A program made the position numbers and the translations under genes. The notes under the pieces are model-generated. The model was given only the letters and a program-made list of their open reading frames with translations, ran no database searches and had not been told where the DNA came from. DNA of 64,000 nucleotides from Apodospora peruviana (taxonomy: Eukaryota; Ascomycota; Sordariomycetes; Sordariales; Lasiosphaeriaceae). Positions 52,341-64,000 of this stretch are shown here, one piece after another; position 1 is the stretch's first letter, and every line of letters begins with the position of its first letter. Location of the stretch: contig JAUEDM010000001.1 in NCBI GenBank assembly GCA_033439685.1, forward strand, positions 8,866,001 through 8,930,000, written 5' to 3'.

Positions 52341-55300
52341 TCACTCTTCATTGCCCCTAACAACAGCCAAAACCTCCTGCATCGCCGTCTTCACATTTTG
52401 AATCTCCCCGTCCACACGTGCCCGAAACTCCGGATCCCTCTCGCTCTCCTCAGCCACATTGTCGCTTCGTATAATATCCAGTATCTCCGTGATAATATCG
52501 AGCCGCTTGTTGAGCTTGTTCTGGATGTCAGTCTCAAGTTTGGTTGACAGGCTTCGAAACTCGTTTCGGAATCGTTGCATTAGACTTCGGAACTGTTCTT
52601 GCTGCGCGAGCCGGCCGTTTATGATGCTCTGTTTGCGGACAGTGCATCCCCTACCTGTGCACATTATCAGCGTCAGTCGCTTTTTTTTCTTTCTTTTTCT
52701 TTTTGGTGTGTTTAGATATTTTTGATCCGTTTTGTTGGGGTAATCCGTCCTAGCTGAACGCATCATTCGCCTGTTTTTGGATGTATTTTTGGGTATGGCG
52801 TTCATAGAGGACTGACCTGACATGCGCTTGGCGCCCGCATACGCTTCTTCCATACTCTGGGCGAAGAATGCCGTCCGTAACCCAGACAGCGCGTCGGTTC
52901 GGAGCTCACTGAAACAGTTATCAGCCACGTAGTTCGCGTATCAAGACTGCTGTGAAGTAACAAGCTCACGAAACACGGCCTCCAAATCCGTCACAGAGGT
53001 CCTCAACCTCGGTCCACAAAAGTCGCTGACATGATGTCAATGCATGATGCAGCGGCAATATGGAACTGTCGTAGCTGTCCGGGAGATTGGCTAAATTAAA
53101 AGATATTCAGCACATGACGGGCATGCTGCAAGGAAGTTAGTTACCCAAGTGATCCGAAGCCGAATCAAGAGCATCATTGATGGATGTAGTGATGTGAGTA
53201 AAGCGATTGTCGAGCACCAGCTCAAAGGCGTTCCATGGATCGGATATTTCTCGGACCATGGTCTCGATTGCCTCCTCGTTCCAGTTGTGATATCCAGCCA
53301 CACCAGTGGTGTGGATGCCGTACGCTCGACAGAAGGCCGCGTATGTTTCTGCTGATAGTCAGATACCATTCCAGTCATGATTTCAAGCGGCATTGGCTCA
53401 CGATGACTCAACTAAATTGTGTAAAGTTAGTCGGCAGATTGGTTGTCAAGGGAAAAAGGCAGGGTGCTTACGGTGTCCCATTGATGTCCCGCGTTAATTG
53501 CCCCTTGCGTCCACCCGTTTATGTTACGACCTATACCCCAACATTAGATACCGAAACATGTTCGTCAAGAAACGGAGGCTAGTATACGTTGGTAAATATT
53601 CTCATGAAAGTCATTCGCCAGCACATTAGACAGCCCATAGGTCGGAGACGCACGCCCGCGGAATTTCTGGCTGATTTTAGCTCCTCTCAAACATGCTCTA
53701 GGCGGTCCACTCACTCACCTGCCGAAGTGACGCCTCAAGCTGATTCAACGCCGCCCTAACAGCTTGCTTCTGCTCAGCGTCTGTGGTGCCGGCGCCCGAT
53801 TGGACCCAGAGCTCGATTCTGCTGATGAAATTTGGGAGCTTGTCTTGCATGTAGTGCACGGCGATACGCAATTGACTCTCTGACACTAGCGCAATGCAGT
53901 GTCGCCTAATCTCGAGAATGCCGCTAAGCCGGAGGAAGGGCATGGCCCGTTCAGCTGGTGTCTTGTTGCGGTTGTCCCAGTATATCGTGTTGCTGGCGCA
54001 AAAGACGCTGATGTTGCCTCCGGGGACTTGGGGTCTGTACTTCTCGGTGAGCTCAGTGGTGACTAGGGCATTGCGCTCGACGATGAGATAGTTCTGGAGG
54101 CTACGACGGATCTGTTAGCGGCCTGCATGTAGCCCTCGGTGGGAAAACGGGTTACGTGCGCTAATTTTTCGTCTTCAACAGTGACCCTGGGGGCGAGGAA
54201 ATTAGCAAAGGCCCCACAGGCAGTCTTTGACTGTCACCCACCGTTGCCTCTCAATATCTCGGTAGAGTTTGATCTTCTCATCCTGCTCGCCGTCAAATAG
54301 ATCATCCCCAAAGTCCTCTAACTCTGCTAGCCGTCTTCCCATATCAGCGAGACTGCGTTCAGCGAGATTTATCGTAGTCATCAGCTCTTGAATCCTCATC
54401 GCCCTTTCACCCCGCCAGTCTTTCTTCGCCTCTTCTGCGCGGATATCCTGGTCGATGTTAATACGCGGCAAACGCCTGACGCGATGAAGAATTGCTTACG
54501 TCCGATCTCGTACAGATAATTCCGACCTTGGACAGTCGAGCTTGTCGGGCCAGTCCAAAGACACCCATGACCCCCTCGTCCGTAGTAGCGCGGCCGATAG
54601 AACAAACGGCAAAGATTTCGTCGCAGTTGAGAAGATAACGCTCGGTGATTGAAAGCCGGGCCGAGTTCAAATCACGCAGACCTTGTTCTGTGTTAGCGAC
54701 GCGACCTACCTAGTCTAGGGAGATGGTAGGGAGACACACCTGGGAGATCCACGAGAACAAGACCTTTGCTCAGAATGTGTGCGTTGAGTGACACACTACT
54801 CTATTTAGTCGGCTGCGCAAGGTACGACCATTTCGGGACATACCTGATCTTTTTGATGTACGGCCAAGCAGCCGGCCCCTGAGGGGAAGCCTCCTCCGAT
54901 GTGAGGTGCATGAGCTTAGTTGAGCACTCCTCGGCCGTATTCACAATACTCTGTCTGGCGACTGGGTTGCGCTCCCGGGCCCAACGCAGAAGTGTTTCCA
55001 AGACCACGTCCTGCCGACCGGACGTGAGCAACGCGATATCGAACCGTCCTCGGAACATGACACTAAAAGTATCGAGAGCGAGTTTGGCGAGATTGTCTGA
55101 GTCTCGGCGCTCCCCATCATCGTCGATTTCCGCCGAATGAAAATGGTGATGGCGGTAGTTGCTTATCATCTCGGTGAACTGGCGTTTGAGTTCATCGATG
55201 CTGAACTCTTCCACATTTATGGCGAAGTTCTCGGATTCGTGGTAGCGATATTCGGTCACGACACAGGTGCACGCTGCCCCGATGTTGCTCTACGTTCCAT

Positions 55301-56440
55301 GTTAAGTTTGGGGATCAGAACAACGTCGAGAAAACTCACAACGCGGGCCAGTCCACGCACGTCCAGCAAGGAATTCAGCAAACTGCTCTTGCCTAAGAAA
55401 GTATTGTCAGCCACAGGCAACGACAGAGATTATGGCCGAATCGGAGATGCATACCAACGCCTGAATCCCCAACAAGACCCACGACCCTCGTTGGGGGGCA
55501 CCGGAATGTCGCAAGCTCCTGCGCCGTCTGTCTGAGACTCCTCATGGTGGAATCGGGCCCGAGATGTAGGCTACTGCTCTCCAAGACCCTAGCCAAATCT
55601 CCCATGAGAGCCTTGGCATTGTGGAAAGCTTGTTGGAACGCCGGCTCGTGGAAGCGATCCTGCGGGGGCTCTTCATCGCGAACGTTGTGACGCAGCGAGT
55701 TGACGCGGGACGAGGAACGCCGGCTTCTAGCAGGTGAAGGGCGCGGGGATTCGCTTTCGTGTTGCGCGGTAGGGGGTCGCAAAGGGGCTGGGCTTGCCTC
55801 TAAAGTGTAATTTCGAGGAAGCGCAGCGGCCAGCCCGCTCATGTCGAGGGAATCACCGGGCCAGGAAAGGTGCATTCGTTGAATGTCTGTATCGATTCCG
55901 TTGAAACTAACCGAGGAACTCTGAGGGGCGGGCGCTGCTGAGCTAACAGGGGCCGGGCTGACGGCGATGGAGGGTGTTGGGGATCTTGCCGACGGCAGGT
56001 GGGACGAAGAAACAGGGGTATGATATTGGGAGCGGGACGGGGATGAAGCAGTTGCGCTCGCGCCGTTTTCGACTGAGGGGATGGGAATATCGGACATTGG
56101 TATTCCTTGAAAACGATACTGACTGTCACTGTGGGGCGAGCCCGAGAATGTGAAAACACTGCTTGAAGCGGGTGTAAAGATGGGCAGGGAGGCAGTATCG
56201 GACTCGAATGCCACATCTCCATCGTGTGTTGTTGTGGGCCGCAGGGAGCTCGACGGCGTCCATCTGTCCAGTGTGCTTCGAGATGGAGTTGTCGAATAGT
56301 TCTCTGATGGGGCGCTGCTGCGCTGACTCGTCGATCCCAGAGGAGAGTAGACTGGGGAACCACTCTTCTTGTCTGTCAATGTCTTCGTCAAGTCTATTGG
56401 GGGGTCACGGATCAAGCTATGAGCTAACCTTGTTTGTCAT
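52341..56440 (-). CDS. Dynamin-superfamily GTPase resembling nuclear GTPase SLIP-GC
   Basis: Multi-exon gene on the minus strand. A Ser/Pro-rich, probably disordered N-terminus of about 270 residues leads to FHNAKALMGDLARVLESSS and the G domain. G1 is GDSGVGKSSLLNSLL (split by an intron inside GVG), G3 is VLVDLPGLRDLNSARLS (intron after DLPG) and G4 is IICTRSD. Long helical regions follow (IRAEEAKKDWRGERAMRIQE, LRIAVHYMQDKLPNFISRIE, AFCRAYGIHTTGVAGYHNWN), and the C-terminal coiled part ends KTAMQEVLAVVRGNEE. The G domain and helical stalk place it with fungal SLIP-GC-like large GTPases, whose role is not well known. The 3' end (stop at 52341) is clear. The start is my best model: ATG at 56440, a 46-bp first intron, then TLTDKKSGSPVYSP. 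About ten introns are needed, and their minor borders were not all checked. Confidence 0.8.
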
Positions 56441-59400
56441 GGTAGGAAGAAGGCGCTGGCCTAGGCCACGAACGTAAAGACAGAGGGATATTGATAGTAT
56501 GCGGTACCGGAAAATCGTAAGAGGTTGTGAGTGACTGATAACGAGTCTGAGTTGAGGAGCACTGATGCCTTAATACCCGCTCAAATATAGACCGAAGCGC
56601 CCCATAACCCCTACAAAACAGATAGTAGCTCAGCTCATGGTTGCATAAAACACACTTGGTCTCGGCGGACGGCCAACACCACGATACCCCGGAAACTCAT
56701 AGGTAACAGCGAACGCATGTACGATGCAGGGGGTTTATTGGCTTATCGGCTACTTTGGGAAGCTCCCCGAAGGCGGCAGTACCATTCTGTCGGGACAGGA
56801 GGGTTGCTGGCCCTGCGCAAAAATTCGAAATTAGAGGCAGCTAATCTCCAAGACTGAGACAGATCAATCCTGATCTAGTGAACCTTCCATGGATATCAGC
56901 GGCCCATGCAACGGAAATCGGCCTATCAGCAGTTTGACTCGTTTTTATTTTCTGGGTTATCCAAACTTGCAAGTCTTGTCCGAATGTCACCTGGATTTAC
57001 GAGGGAAGATACCTGGCAGGTCTGGAAGGCGTAACGAGAGAACCCAAAATGTCAGAGATGCCGCCTTAGGCGCGGTGAAACGTTAAATCCGTTTAGCCTC
57101 GCGGCAGTGTCCCGCAGCCGATGAGTTCGACATCTCGACTGCGAGAGGTGACCAACATGCAGTTCCAACACTTTTCCTGACTTGTCCAATAGGCTTTCCC
57201 CCAAGCATCATGTCAAGCCAACTGCGATGCACCCATGACACCAACCACTTCTTTTTTTTTTTTTTTTTTTTTTTTTTTGTTTTTGGCAACAATGATACAA
57301 GGCATTCGTCAACCGACAAACCCACGACTTCCGTAATCGGGTATGTATCTCGGAGTAGAAGGCCTCCATCAAGATGTCGAGAAACATGGAAACCGCTGAT
57401 AATGTTTCTAGAAACTCATGTTACTACTTGTGTCAGCACCACAGAGACGATGGGTATAACTCCTCTTCGTATCCGCCATGCGCGGGGTTGGCCGGAGGAG
57501 TTGGGCCGGTTCCCTGCTGAAATTGTTTGCAGCTGTTGGGCTGCCGGCGCACATTCCGAAGCCAGCCTATCGTGTCAAGTTCATCTCTTGCTGTTGTTTT
57601 TACCCTTAAGTTGCCCTCACCCACCCACCCCCAGTCAACTAGACCACCCTAGCCACCTCACTCGGACGCTACTCAGGCGCGGCTCAGGAAATAATCAGAG
57701 GAATCGCCAAAAATGGTTTAGATGAGTAGGCAGTACTTTGCAGTTCAAATGGTAACTTTTCGCCATGTCCCAGTTTTTGGGACGGGTCGCCAAAAACTGG
57801 GACAACCTCCCTACCACCCCTTTTTCACTTCCCTTTCCTTCCCCCCAAAGTCACATAAAACCCAGTTTACGGCCCTACTAGGTCTCCATTCCCATCTTTC
57901 TCATTCACGAAAGTGGCCAAATCTCACCATCTTCAGCATCCTCATCAGGGGCTCCACTACTGGATATATCAACCGGCTCGCAAAGCCCTGCAGCAATTCC
58001 GTGATGGCCGTTCAGAAGTGGAATTCATCAAATCAAATTCAGCGGAAAAGAATACACCCTTAAGCAGCCGAGGATGTGGCCGTTCTCGGCGTTTTCATTC
58101 CAAAAGACACGAACGTCATGGTGATGCCGGCCATGTTTTGATTACAACCCGACTATTTGAGGAGACAACTGTGATTAATTCAACCTGGACAGATGGAATC
58201 ACATGTCTGACAAGATCGTGGACCCTTACGCCTTGGTAAAATATTCCCAAGGCCCCAGGACGGATATTGGTAGAGCCATGGCTATCCTTTAGTTCAAGGC
58301 AATTCTAGTTAAGCCTGTCAGCAGATTCGAATTTGAGATCTTGAGGCTGGTCACATCGAGATGATGGATCCGAACCTCCTGCTACGGCCTCGGAGTGGCC
58401 TTAAGGTTCAAGTGTAGAAGGCACAACTGGAGAAGCAATAGTGTAGCCCGAATTGCTATGTTGGTAATTACAGAGTACATTGCAGAATGCCAGTTCTGAT
58501 TCAGGGGTCTTCCAAAGCAGAAACTTCTCAACATATTGCTCACTGACAAAAAGCCCGCAGCATTGACATAACCATCATAACCAACAACACCACAACTCCA
58601 AAGCTGCTTCCTCTGGAACTCGAAGCTCTCCTCCAGTGCGTTGTGGTTGAGCCCCGGCACAGGAAGCAGCGGGCGGTAACCTGGCTACTTCTTCTTGCTC
58701 TTGTTTTGGCGGATTTTGTGCTACTGCTTCGGCTTCGCGACTTTCGTATTCGATGCACGTGGCCGGCAATCGGTCTGGGAGAGTTTTTGTTTTCAGCCAC
58801 CGCCCTTCAACCAGTAAGCCAATGAAGGCACTTGTGGCTTGAGTGGCTTTTGGACCACGGTTTAATTGCCCCATGTGACCTCCCCGCGCGACTGCCGAGG
58901 GAGTAGTGGGCCTGAGGGTAATGATCCAAGCACGGCCTCTCTACCCATCCTCCACCAGTCGGAATTTCTGGGCAGGCGGCGACGCTAGCCAACACAGGAA
59001 GGCAGCCATGTAGGTAGTTGAGACGCGTGCACGAATTAACGGCCAATTGAACATGAAAAGCGTTCGTCCTCGTCCCATTGGCCCTAATTCGGCCTCGCCG
59101 TTTTCCCTTTCCAGCCGCCCGAAGCTCGAGACACCCGAACCGGGAGCTCCAGGCGAATCTCAAGGCACTTTTCGATCGCCGGAAAAAGGCGGGTGGCAAA
59201 ACTACAGAGCCGAGGGGGGTACTCTTCGCTAATATGCCTAACACTATCTTGCTGTTCACACAACAGTTCCCATAAAGACACCGTCTAACCCTCCGCTGCC
59301 TTCGCTGCCTCGACCGCGCTCACGACATCCTTCTCATTTCTCACTCCCACCAGCTAGTTTGTATGTCAAGACCACCTCTTCCTTTCCCTATGCTCCCCTG

Positions 59401-59776
59401 CCCCGCTCCCAATACCGATCCTCGACACACCCACGTCCTCGGATATATCGACTCCGGAATGGGTCCGCGATGCCCTGTGCAAAAGACTTTCTTTTCCGCC
59501 GTGAAGGAGTCAGGCAATCCTGCCACAGCACAGACATGCCAGCGCTGGTCAATGTAAAGGTGATGACCCGTTGCGACTTTGGATGACCGAAATGGAATCG
59601 CAAGGCCAGACCAACGATGGGGCAATTTCCGTGCATGGAGAGGGCCGCTCTCGGCTCACAATCTCTATAAGGAGCTATGGAGAACGGTAAGTAACGCATG
59701 GGGCCACTGGCAGAGGCTCTGATATCTAGCGGTCGCTTTTAACTCCACACCCGGTTGATTCGAGTGTAATCGTGAA
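56441..59776. other. Long intergenic region, no gene seen
   Basis: 3.3 kb containing only short overlapping frames on both strands, for example around 57913-58239 and 58575-59259, none with a recognisable domain. It holds a T-run at 57252-57279 and a perfect inverted repeat at 57767-57803. Old decayed genes are possible but not demonstrable. Confidence 0.4.
57767..57803. repeat. Perfect 14-bp inverted repeat with 9-bp loop
   Basis: GTCCCAGTTTTTGG at 57767-57780 is the reverse complement of 57790-57803, separated by GACGGGTCG. It can form a hairpin in DNA or RNA. No open frame ends just before it, so a terminator role is not supported. Confidence 0.75.
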
Positions 59777-60510
59777 TTACACCAGCGTCAGTCTCCTCGG
59801 TTCGCCATATATCTGTACTAGCCATTCGTTCGTTAGGAAAGTGGAATATTCATCCACGCCGACCGAGACGCCCACCCTTCGATATGTGCCCAGGGCGTCG
59901 CTCTCCTTCAGCAGCAGGACGAAACATTGCGTCGGCGTTGCCCACAATAGCATGTACCACGTATCCCACCCCGTGGTGCGCCCCGACACGTGCTCGTCAT
60001 TGAACAATCCGTGCCCGAGCCGCCGCCCTGACTTGAGGCAGTGGTAGTATTTGTAGTTCCCGCCTTCGGCCACGCCACGCCCCAGAAAACCGCGGACGGC
60101 AAGAGACGCTGAAGTTACTCTCCCGAACGCATCACCCCCCTCGGGATACGCAACAGCCCAGTCTACCAGCTCAATGAGAGGTATGAGCCCGTCAATCCCT
60201 GGCACATATTGGAACACCACTTTGCCATCCGCGCACGCCCATGACCACGACGGTGCGCGGTAGGCGGCCGGCCGCGCAACGCGGAAAGAATATCGCCCAT
60301 CCAGGTGCCGGTCACGTACGCCTCCCTCCTCCCTAACTGTTCAGCAAGTCCCTCTAGTCGTCGACCAAACTCGCGCGCCACGCCGGAAATGGCCGGGAGT
60401 TTGTCATTGGCAATCCTGAGTCCGCGGGAGCTGAATTCCTCCTCAATGATGCCAGTTCTTCTGTCCATGGCCGAACATTTGGCCCTGATATTCCGGAAGA
60501 TACCTGGCAT
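59777..60510 (-). pseudogene. HET-domain protein C-terminal relic
   Basis: Minus-strand frame with EEEFSSRGLRIANDKLPAIS and GVAREFGRRLE, then TGTWMGDILSAL. A frameshift near 60260 leads to AYRAPSWSWACADGKVVFQY and GIDGLIPLIELVDWAV, GGDAFGRVTSASLAVRGFLG. These are the usual blocks after the HET domain in heterokaryon-incompatibility proteins (DKLPAISG, GLW..DL, YRAPSWSWAS). The HET core itself, which should be upstream, is absent. The protein family controls self/non-self recognition during cell fusion. This copy appears inactive. Confidence 0.75.
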
Positions 60511-60842
60511 GTACGAGGACGGCGACGGGTGGCTCGCCAGTTAACACTAGCGTTGCTTTGTATTTTGTCTCTAAAATAAGCAGCTGCTTCGACGTAAGAA
60601 CAGCTGATCTTTAAGATTTTTCAATTGAGAAGCTACCCACCGCTTTTTCACCCTACAAAAAAAACATTTCCTGCTCATCACCCTCGATCGGTAGTCATTC
60701 TGTGTTACGGGTTGTTCTTTCACGTTCGTGTTTTGGTCCTTATGGCCATCCTCGTAGATAGGTTGGACTCCTGATTCCAGCGCTACCCGTCGTTGGTGTT
60801 TTCGTTAGGGCAGAGGCAGCACCCGGGGAAGAAGAGTTCCTG
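60511..60842. other. Intergenic region
   Basis: 330 bp between two relics. No gene is seen. Confidence 0.45.
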
Positions 60843-61196
60843 CTAGGGACCCATAGTCCAGTAGCGGCCAAGGTAGATGCCGCTAATCCATATCACCTCC
60901 GTGACTCCTCCCGGAAGGCTCATAAAAGTTTCAGCAGCAAGGCTCATGTTGTAGTTGGCGAAGCCGTTCTTGAACCAGTGGAGCTCAACGGCCTGCTTCA
61001 CGACCATAGCGGGCAGATTGGACACATATATGCTAACTGTCGGAATATCACACTTGTCTTCAAGAAAGAATTGATTGTGATTCTGTCGTTCTCCTCCGCT
61101 GCTCTCTGGCGAAGCCAGAGAGCCTCTCTTATAACTAGACATGGTGGCAATCCTAATAGCAAACATGACTAAACCAGTGACAAAGATTATTGTCAA
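60843..61196 (-). pseudogene. Possible GH35 beta-galactosidase C-terminal scrap
   Basis: Minus-strand frame of 117 codons. The C-terminal part, NYNMSLAAETFMSLPGGVTE then VIWISGIYLGRYWTMGP, resembles the end of GH35 beta-galactosidases (DTFLDM..W.KGVVWVNG..LGRYW). The N-terminal half has no such match. A fragment of a former gene is the likely reading, but chance similarity cannot be excluded. Confidence 0.35.
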
Positions 61197-62837
61197 GATT
61201 TCCAGTTGATGACCAATCCCTCACGAACACGAACATGTATTCTTCCGAGCGACACCGAATATTCTGACACTAACCTGCAGTGTCTCGAGCGGGCGCGAGT
61301 ATGTGCTCTAGCTACGTAACAGGGGTTATCTACACGTACATCCCCCACAACACCCTTACGTTAATATAGAAGCTCTTGCAGCCGGGCGTAAAGTTGCTAT
61401 AAAGTGTGGCCCGCTTTTCGAGGCTCCCTAGCAGGAACTCGAGGTCTTTATCCATGTTGAAAACCGTAACAGCATTTTCGTGATCTAAAGAACTTTAAGT
61501 TGTTTTCTAAAGGCATGCTAACATCCAAATAACCTGGTGTCCTCAATAATGCGTAAGTTGGAAAGCACACCTTCTTTCCTACCCCTTAATGTTGACATGC
61601 CTCAACATGGCGTAACATACCTGCAAGTTAATCACTATTGAAGGAGATATATTTAAATGACCCTTAATGATGGTGAAGATCACCATATTGTTAGCATGTC
61701 AAATGCATGTCAACAACATGTAGACATGCTATGTGACGGTCGGTGCGATTGCTCTGGCTCGTCACAGGCTGTTTAAGTACGGCAAGTTTCTGTTAAATAG
61801 CTTTGTTGTGCTCGGAACCTTCTAAAGGGGTCTCAAATTAGTCCTTTGCTAAATTTGATGGCCTCAGATTTGCTCCTCGGAGCTGTTAGTGTCTGATCTG
61901 CCTATGGAAATCTGTGACGGACTGGCGCTAGCGAGGCGGTGGAAACAGCTTCATGATTTCGGGGCGTATTTCCTAAGGGTTAGGGTTTGGCGTGCTATAC
62001 AAGGGCCTTCCGTCCTCTTGTATTTTGCACCTGCAGGTACCCACTTTGGTCGTATCAAGGCCGCTTCAAAAAAAGTCGGAGGATACGATGAAAATACTGC
62101 CAATAAAAATAAAATAAATTCCTACGACCCTTTCCTACTCAGCGGTTTGTTGATACGTACTTGTACCTCAAACTGTATCGATGGAGCATTGGTCCGAGAG
62201 GTACCGGTCCGTACATTTGTGCCAATTGGCCGTGCTGTGGAGCACGGGTCGACAGAGCCAGCAGCGAGGTCGCTGCTCCCTTGCCATTGGCCGGCACCTT
62301 TTGTAAAATACTGGTATTGTGACACAATCGCACGAGATTGACGACAAACTTCGCCCTCCGAGATATTACAAGCTTGGGTGGCCGGGCGTTGGGCCTTTCA
62401 CCTTCCCTAAGCAGATACCGGCACTAGCTGAGAAGTACTAGTAATGTTTGAGTACCGGATACGCAGCAACATCTGTTACTCGGGATTCGCTCGGCTAGCA
62501 TGCCGGCTATTGATTACGGGAGGAGAATTCTCCATAGATCTCGGATAGCGATATACGCGCGAGTGACATGTCGAGATTTAGATGAAGAGTCAAGTCTTTC
62601 CGTGAGCTCCATAGAGTGCAAAATGCAGCCCGTCTCCTAAAAAGTCACCCCGTAACCGCATCGCAACAGCCCATTACTACCAACACCAAACGAGACCCTC
62701 GGATGGGCTTTCACCCTATTTAAATTCCCATCGTGTGGACGACTAGTCTCTCCATTTCTGCCCCCCAACGCTATTCGCTATAGCAAGATAGCCTATGCCG
62801 CAGCAGTAGGCCTCACAACACAAGCCAAATCAACACA
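61197..62837. other. Intergenic region before the alpha-galactosidase gene
   Basis: 1.6 kb with no credible gene; ACATG-type short repeats occur around 61610-61730. The right end is the promoter of the GH27 gene. Confidence 0.45.
62717..62724 (+). promoter_or_regulatory. TATA-like box of the alpha-galactosidase gene
   Basis: TATTTAAA lies about 115 bases before the ATG at 62838, in a suitable position for a core promoter element. Confidence 0.5.
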
Positions 62838-64000
62838 ATGGGCTACCTATCCGTACTGGTAGGTGCAACCCTCTGGAGCACGGCAGCCGCGCTAGTCGGT
62901 AAAGGTGACGTGGGCCGACTTCCCGCCATGGGCTGGAACTCCTGGAACGAGTACGGGTGCGGTATCAACGAGAGCGTCTTCCTCAGCACCGCCAGCCAGC
63001 TGGTATCTCTAGGCCTGAAGGACCTTGGCTACGTCTACGTCAACATCGATGACTGTTGGGCCGACAAGAATAAGAAGCGCGACAGTAGGAACGAGATTAT
63101 CCCTGATGTAGGCCGCTTCCCTAATGGCATCAGCGGCCTTGCGACCCAGATACACAGCCGTGGCTTAAAACTCGGCATCTATAGCGACGCAGGTACGAAC
63201 TTCTACGTCTTGCTTGTGGGCAAACTATGATTCCAAGATTTCCTCACTGATTTTGGTATTTGTGTTTAGGCTCGGCTACTTGCGAGGGATATCCTGCCTC
63301 TCTAGGCAACGAGGCGATTGATGCTGCCACATTTAATAAGTGGGGCATTGACTGTAAGTTTTTTGCGGCGACTTTGATCTTCCTTTTCGTCAAGTGCCCA
63401 GTTGATTTAACTTTTCTTCTGTCACGGATAGACCTCAAGTACGACAACTGCAACGTCCCCGGAAGCTGGAACGACCAGTACTCATGGACGCCCGAAGGAA
63501 TGACCACCACGGCCCCGAAGGCCTATGATTGGAGCACTTCCAAGACAGCTCAGCGGTATGCAGCAATGCGGGACGCCTTGCTGCAGCAGAACCGCACCAT
63601 CCTTTACTCCATGTGTAATTGGGGTGCGGCGCGTATCGACACTTGGGGAAACAGCACGGGTCACAGCTGGCGTATGTCGGGTGACATCCTGCCGGAGTGG
63701 AGCGGCAAATACACGTGGCACCAGAGCTGGGGCATCACCAACATAATTAACCAGGCCGCTTTCTTCTGGAACTCTACCAACTTCTGGGGCCACAACGACT
63801 GGGACATGCTGGAGGTGGGCAACGGTGCGCTAACTACCGAGGAGAACCGCAGCCACTTCGCCATGTGGGCTGCCTTCAAATCGCCGCTCATCATCGGCGC
63901 GAAGCTTCACTCCATGTCCAAGACGGTGCTCGACATTCTCTCCAACAGGGAGCTCATCGCCTTCAACCAGGACCCCGTCTACGGCGCCGGAGCCATGCCG
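62838..64000 (+). CDS. Secreted GH27 alpha-galactosidase (3' end beyond window)
   Basis: Exons 62838-63192, 63270-63353 and 63432 to the right edge, with GT-AG introns in phase. The signal peptide is about 1-20 ([17 protein letters not shown]). The GH27 barrel starts [20 protein letters not shown] and continues with [22 protein letters not shown], and [13 protein letters not shown], which carries the nucleophile aspartate. [20 protein letters not shown] carries the acid/base aspartate, and SPLIIGAKL follows. Both catalytic residues are present, so it should release terminal alpha-1,6-linked galactose from galactomannan, melibiose or related sugars outside the cell. Several N-x-S/T sites suggest glycosylation. 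The C-terminal beta-sandwich lies beyond the window. Confidence 0.95.

Noticed and set aside
57210..58239. Plus-strand frames of 108-171 codons near the T-run
   Set aside because: They include homopolymer Phe from the T-run or lack any domain signal; no start context or splicing supports a gene.
60163..60543. Independent 115-codon minus-strand gene
   Set aside because: It is the upstream half of the HET relic, joined to the 59777-60220 frame by a frameshift.

Overview
The window is nuclear DNA of a filamentous ascomycete (Pezizomycotina, probably a Sordariomycete; this is inferred). The evidence is genes split by many 45-70 bp GT-AG introns, a Zn2Cys6 regulator with the usual intron inside its zinc cluster, FunK1, FTA2-like, HET and NlpC/P60 genes that are typical of moulds, and transposon relics with RIP-like nonsense changes. 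About a third of the window is ordinary gene space. The rest is accessory DNA rich in mobile elements and broken genes.

Layout. 1-8.4 kb: a Mug190-like SMP/C2 lipid-transfer protein (minus, cut by the left edge) divergent from a seven-exon OPT oligopeptide transporter (plus). 10.4-15.7 kb: three plus-strand genes, PD-(D/E)XK nuclease-like A, an FTA2-type kinase-like gene, and PD-(D/E)XK nuclease-like B, which is a diverged paralogue of A. A 5'-truncated LINE and a MITE sit between them. 16.1-18.5 kb: a six-exon Zn2Cys6 transcription factor (minus). 20.5-22.6 kb: a secreted protein with a Kex2-like site, convergent with a secreted NlpC/P60 cell-wall peptidase. 24-24.7 kb: a relic of a ketosamine-3-kinase-like gene. 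27.1-29.5 kb: a nine-exon MFS transporter of the allantoate/vitamin type.

29.7-45 kb is a mobile-element and relic block. It holds a pogo/Fot1 element with both terminal repeats, a second truncated pogo transposase, a Ty3/gypsy pol scrap, a LINE with a 10-bp target duplication and a 230-bp trinucleotide tail, relics of kinase-like genes, a hAT fragment, an intact FunK1 gene, and a decayed MULE. 45.3 kb onward: a MOSC protein, a CorA-like relic, a 60-bp tandem repeat, a GPI-type aspartyl protease with a long Ser/Ala/Pro stalk, a dynamin-superfamily GTPase resembling SLIP-GC, a HET-domain relic, a possible GH35 scrap, and a GH27 alpha-galactosidase cut by the right edge.

The best candidate for an undescribed system is the 10.4-15.7 kb module. 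Two stand-alone PD-(D/E)XK-like proteins flank a kinase-like protein that keeps its catalytic residues. The same two chemistries are fused in the FunK1 gene at 40-42 kb, and FTA2-type relics lie next to that gene. This suggests a kinase plus nuclease-fold theme in the accessory genome, perhaps for conflict or self/non-self recognition. That role is inferred only from architecture. A second pair of interest is the secreted Kex2-site protein beside the bacterial-type peptidoglycan hydrolase.
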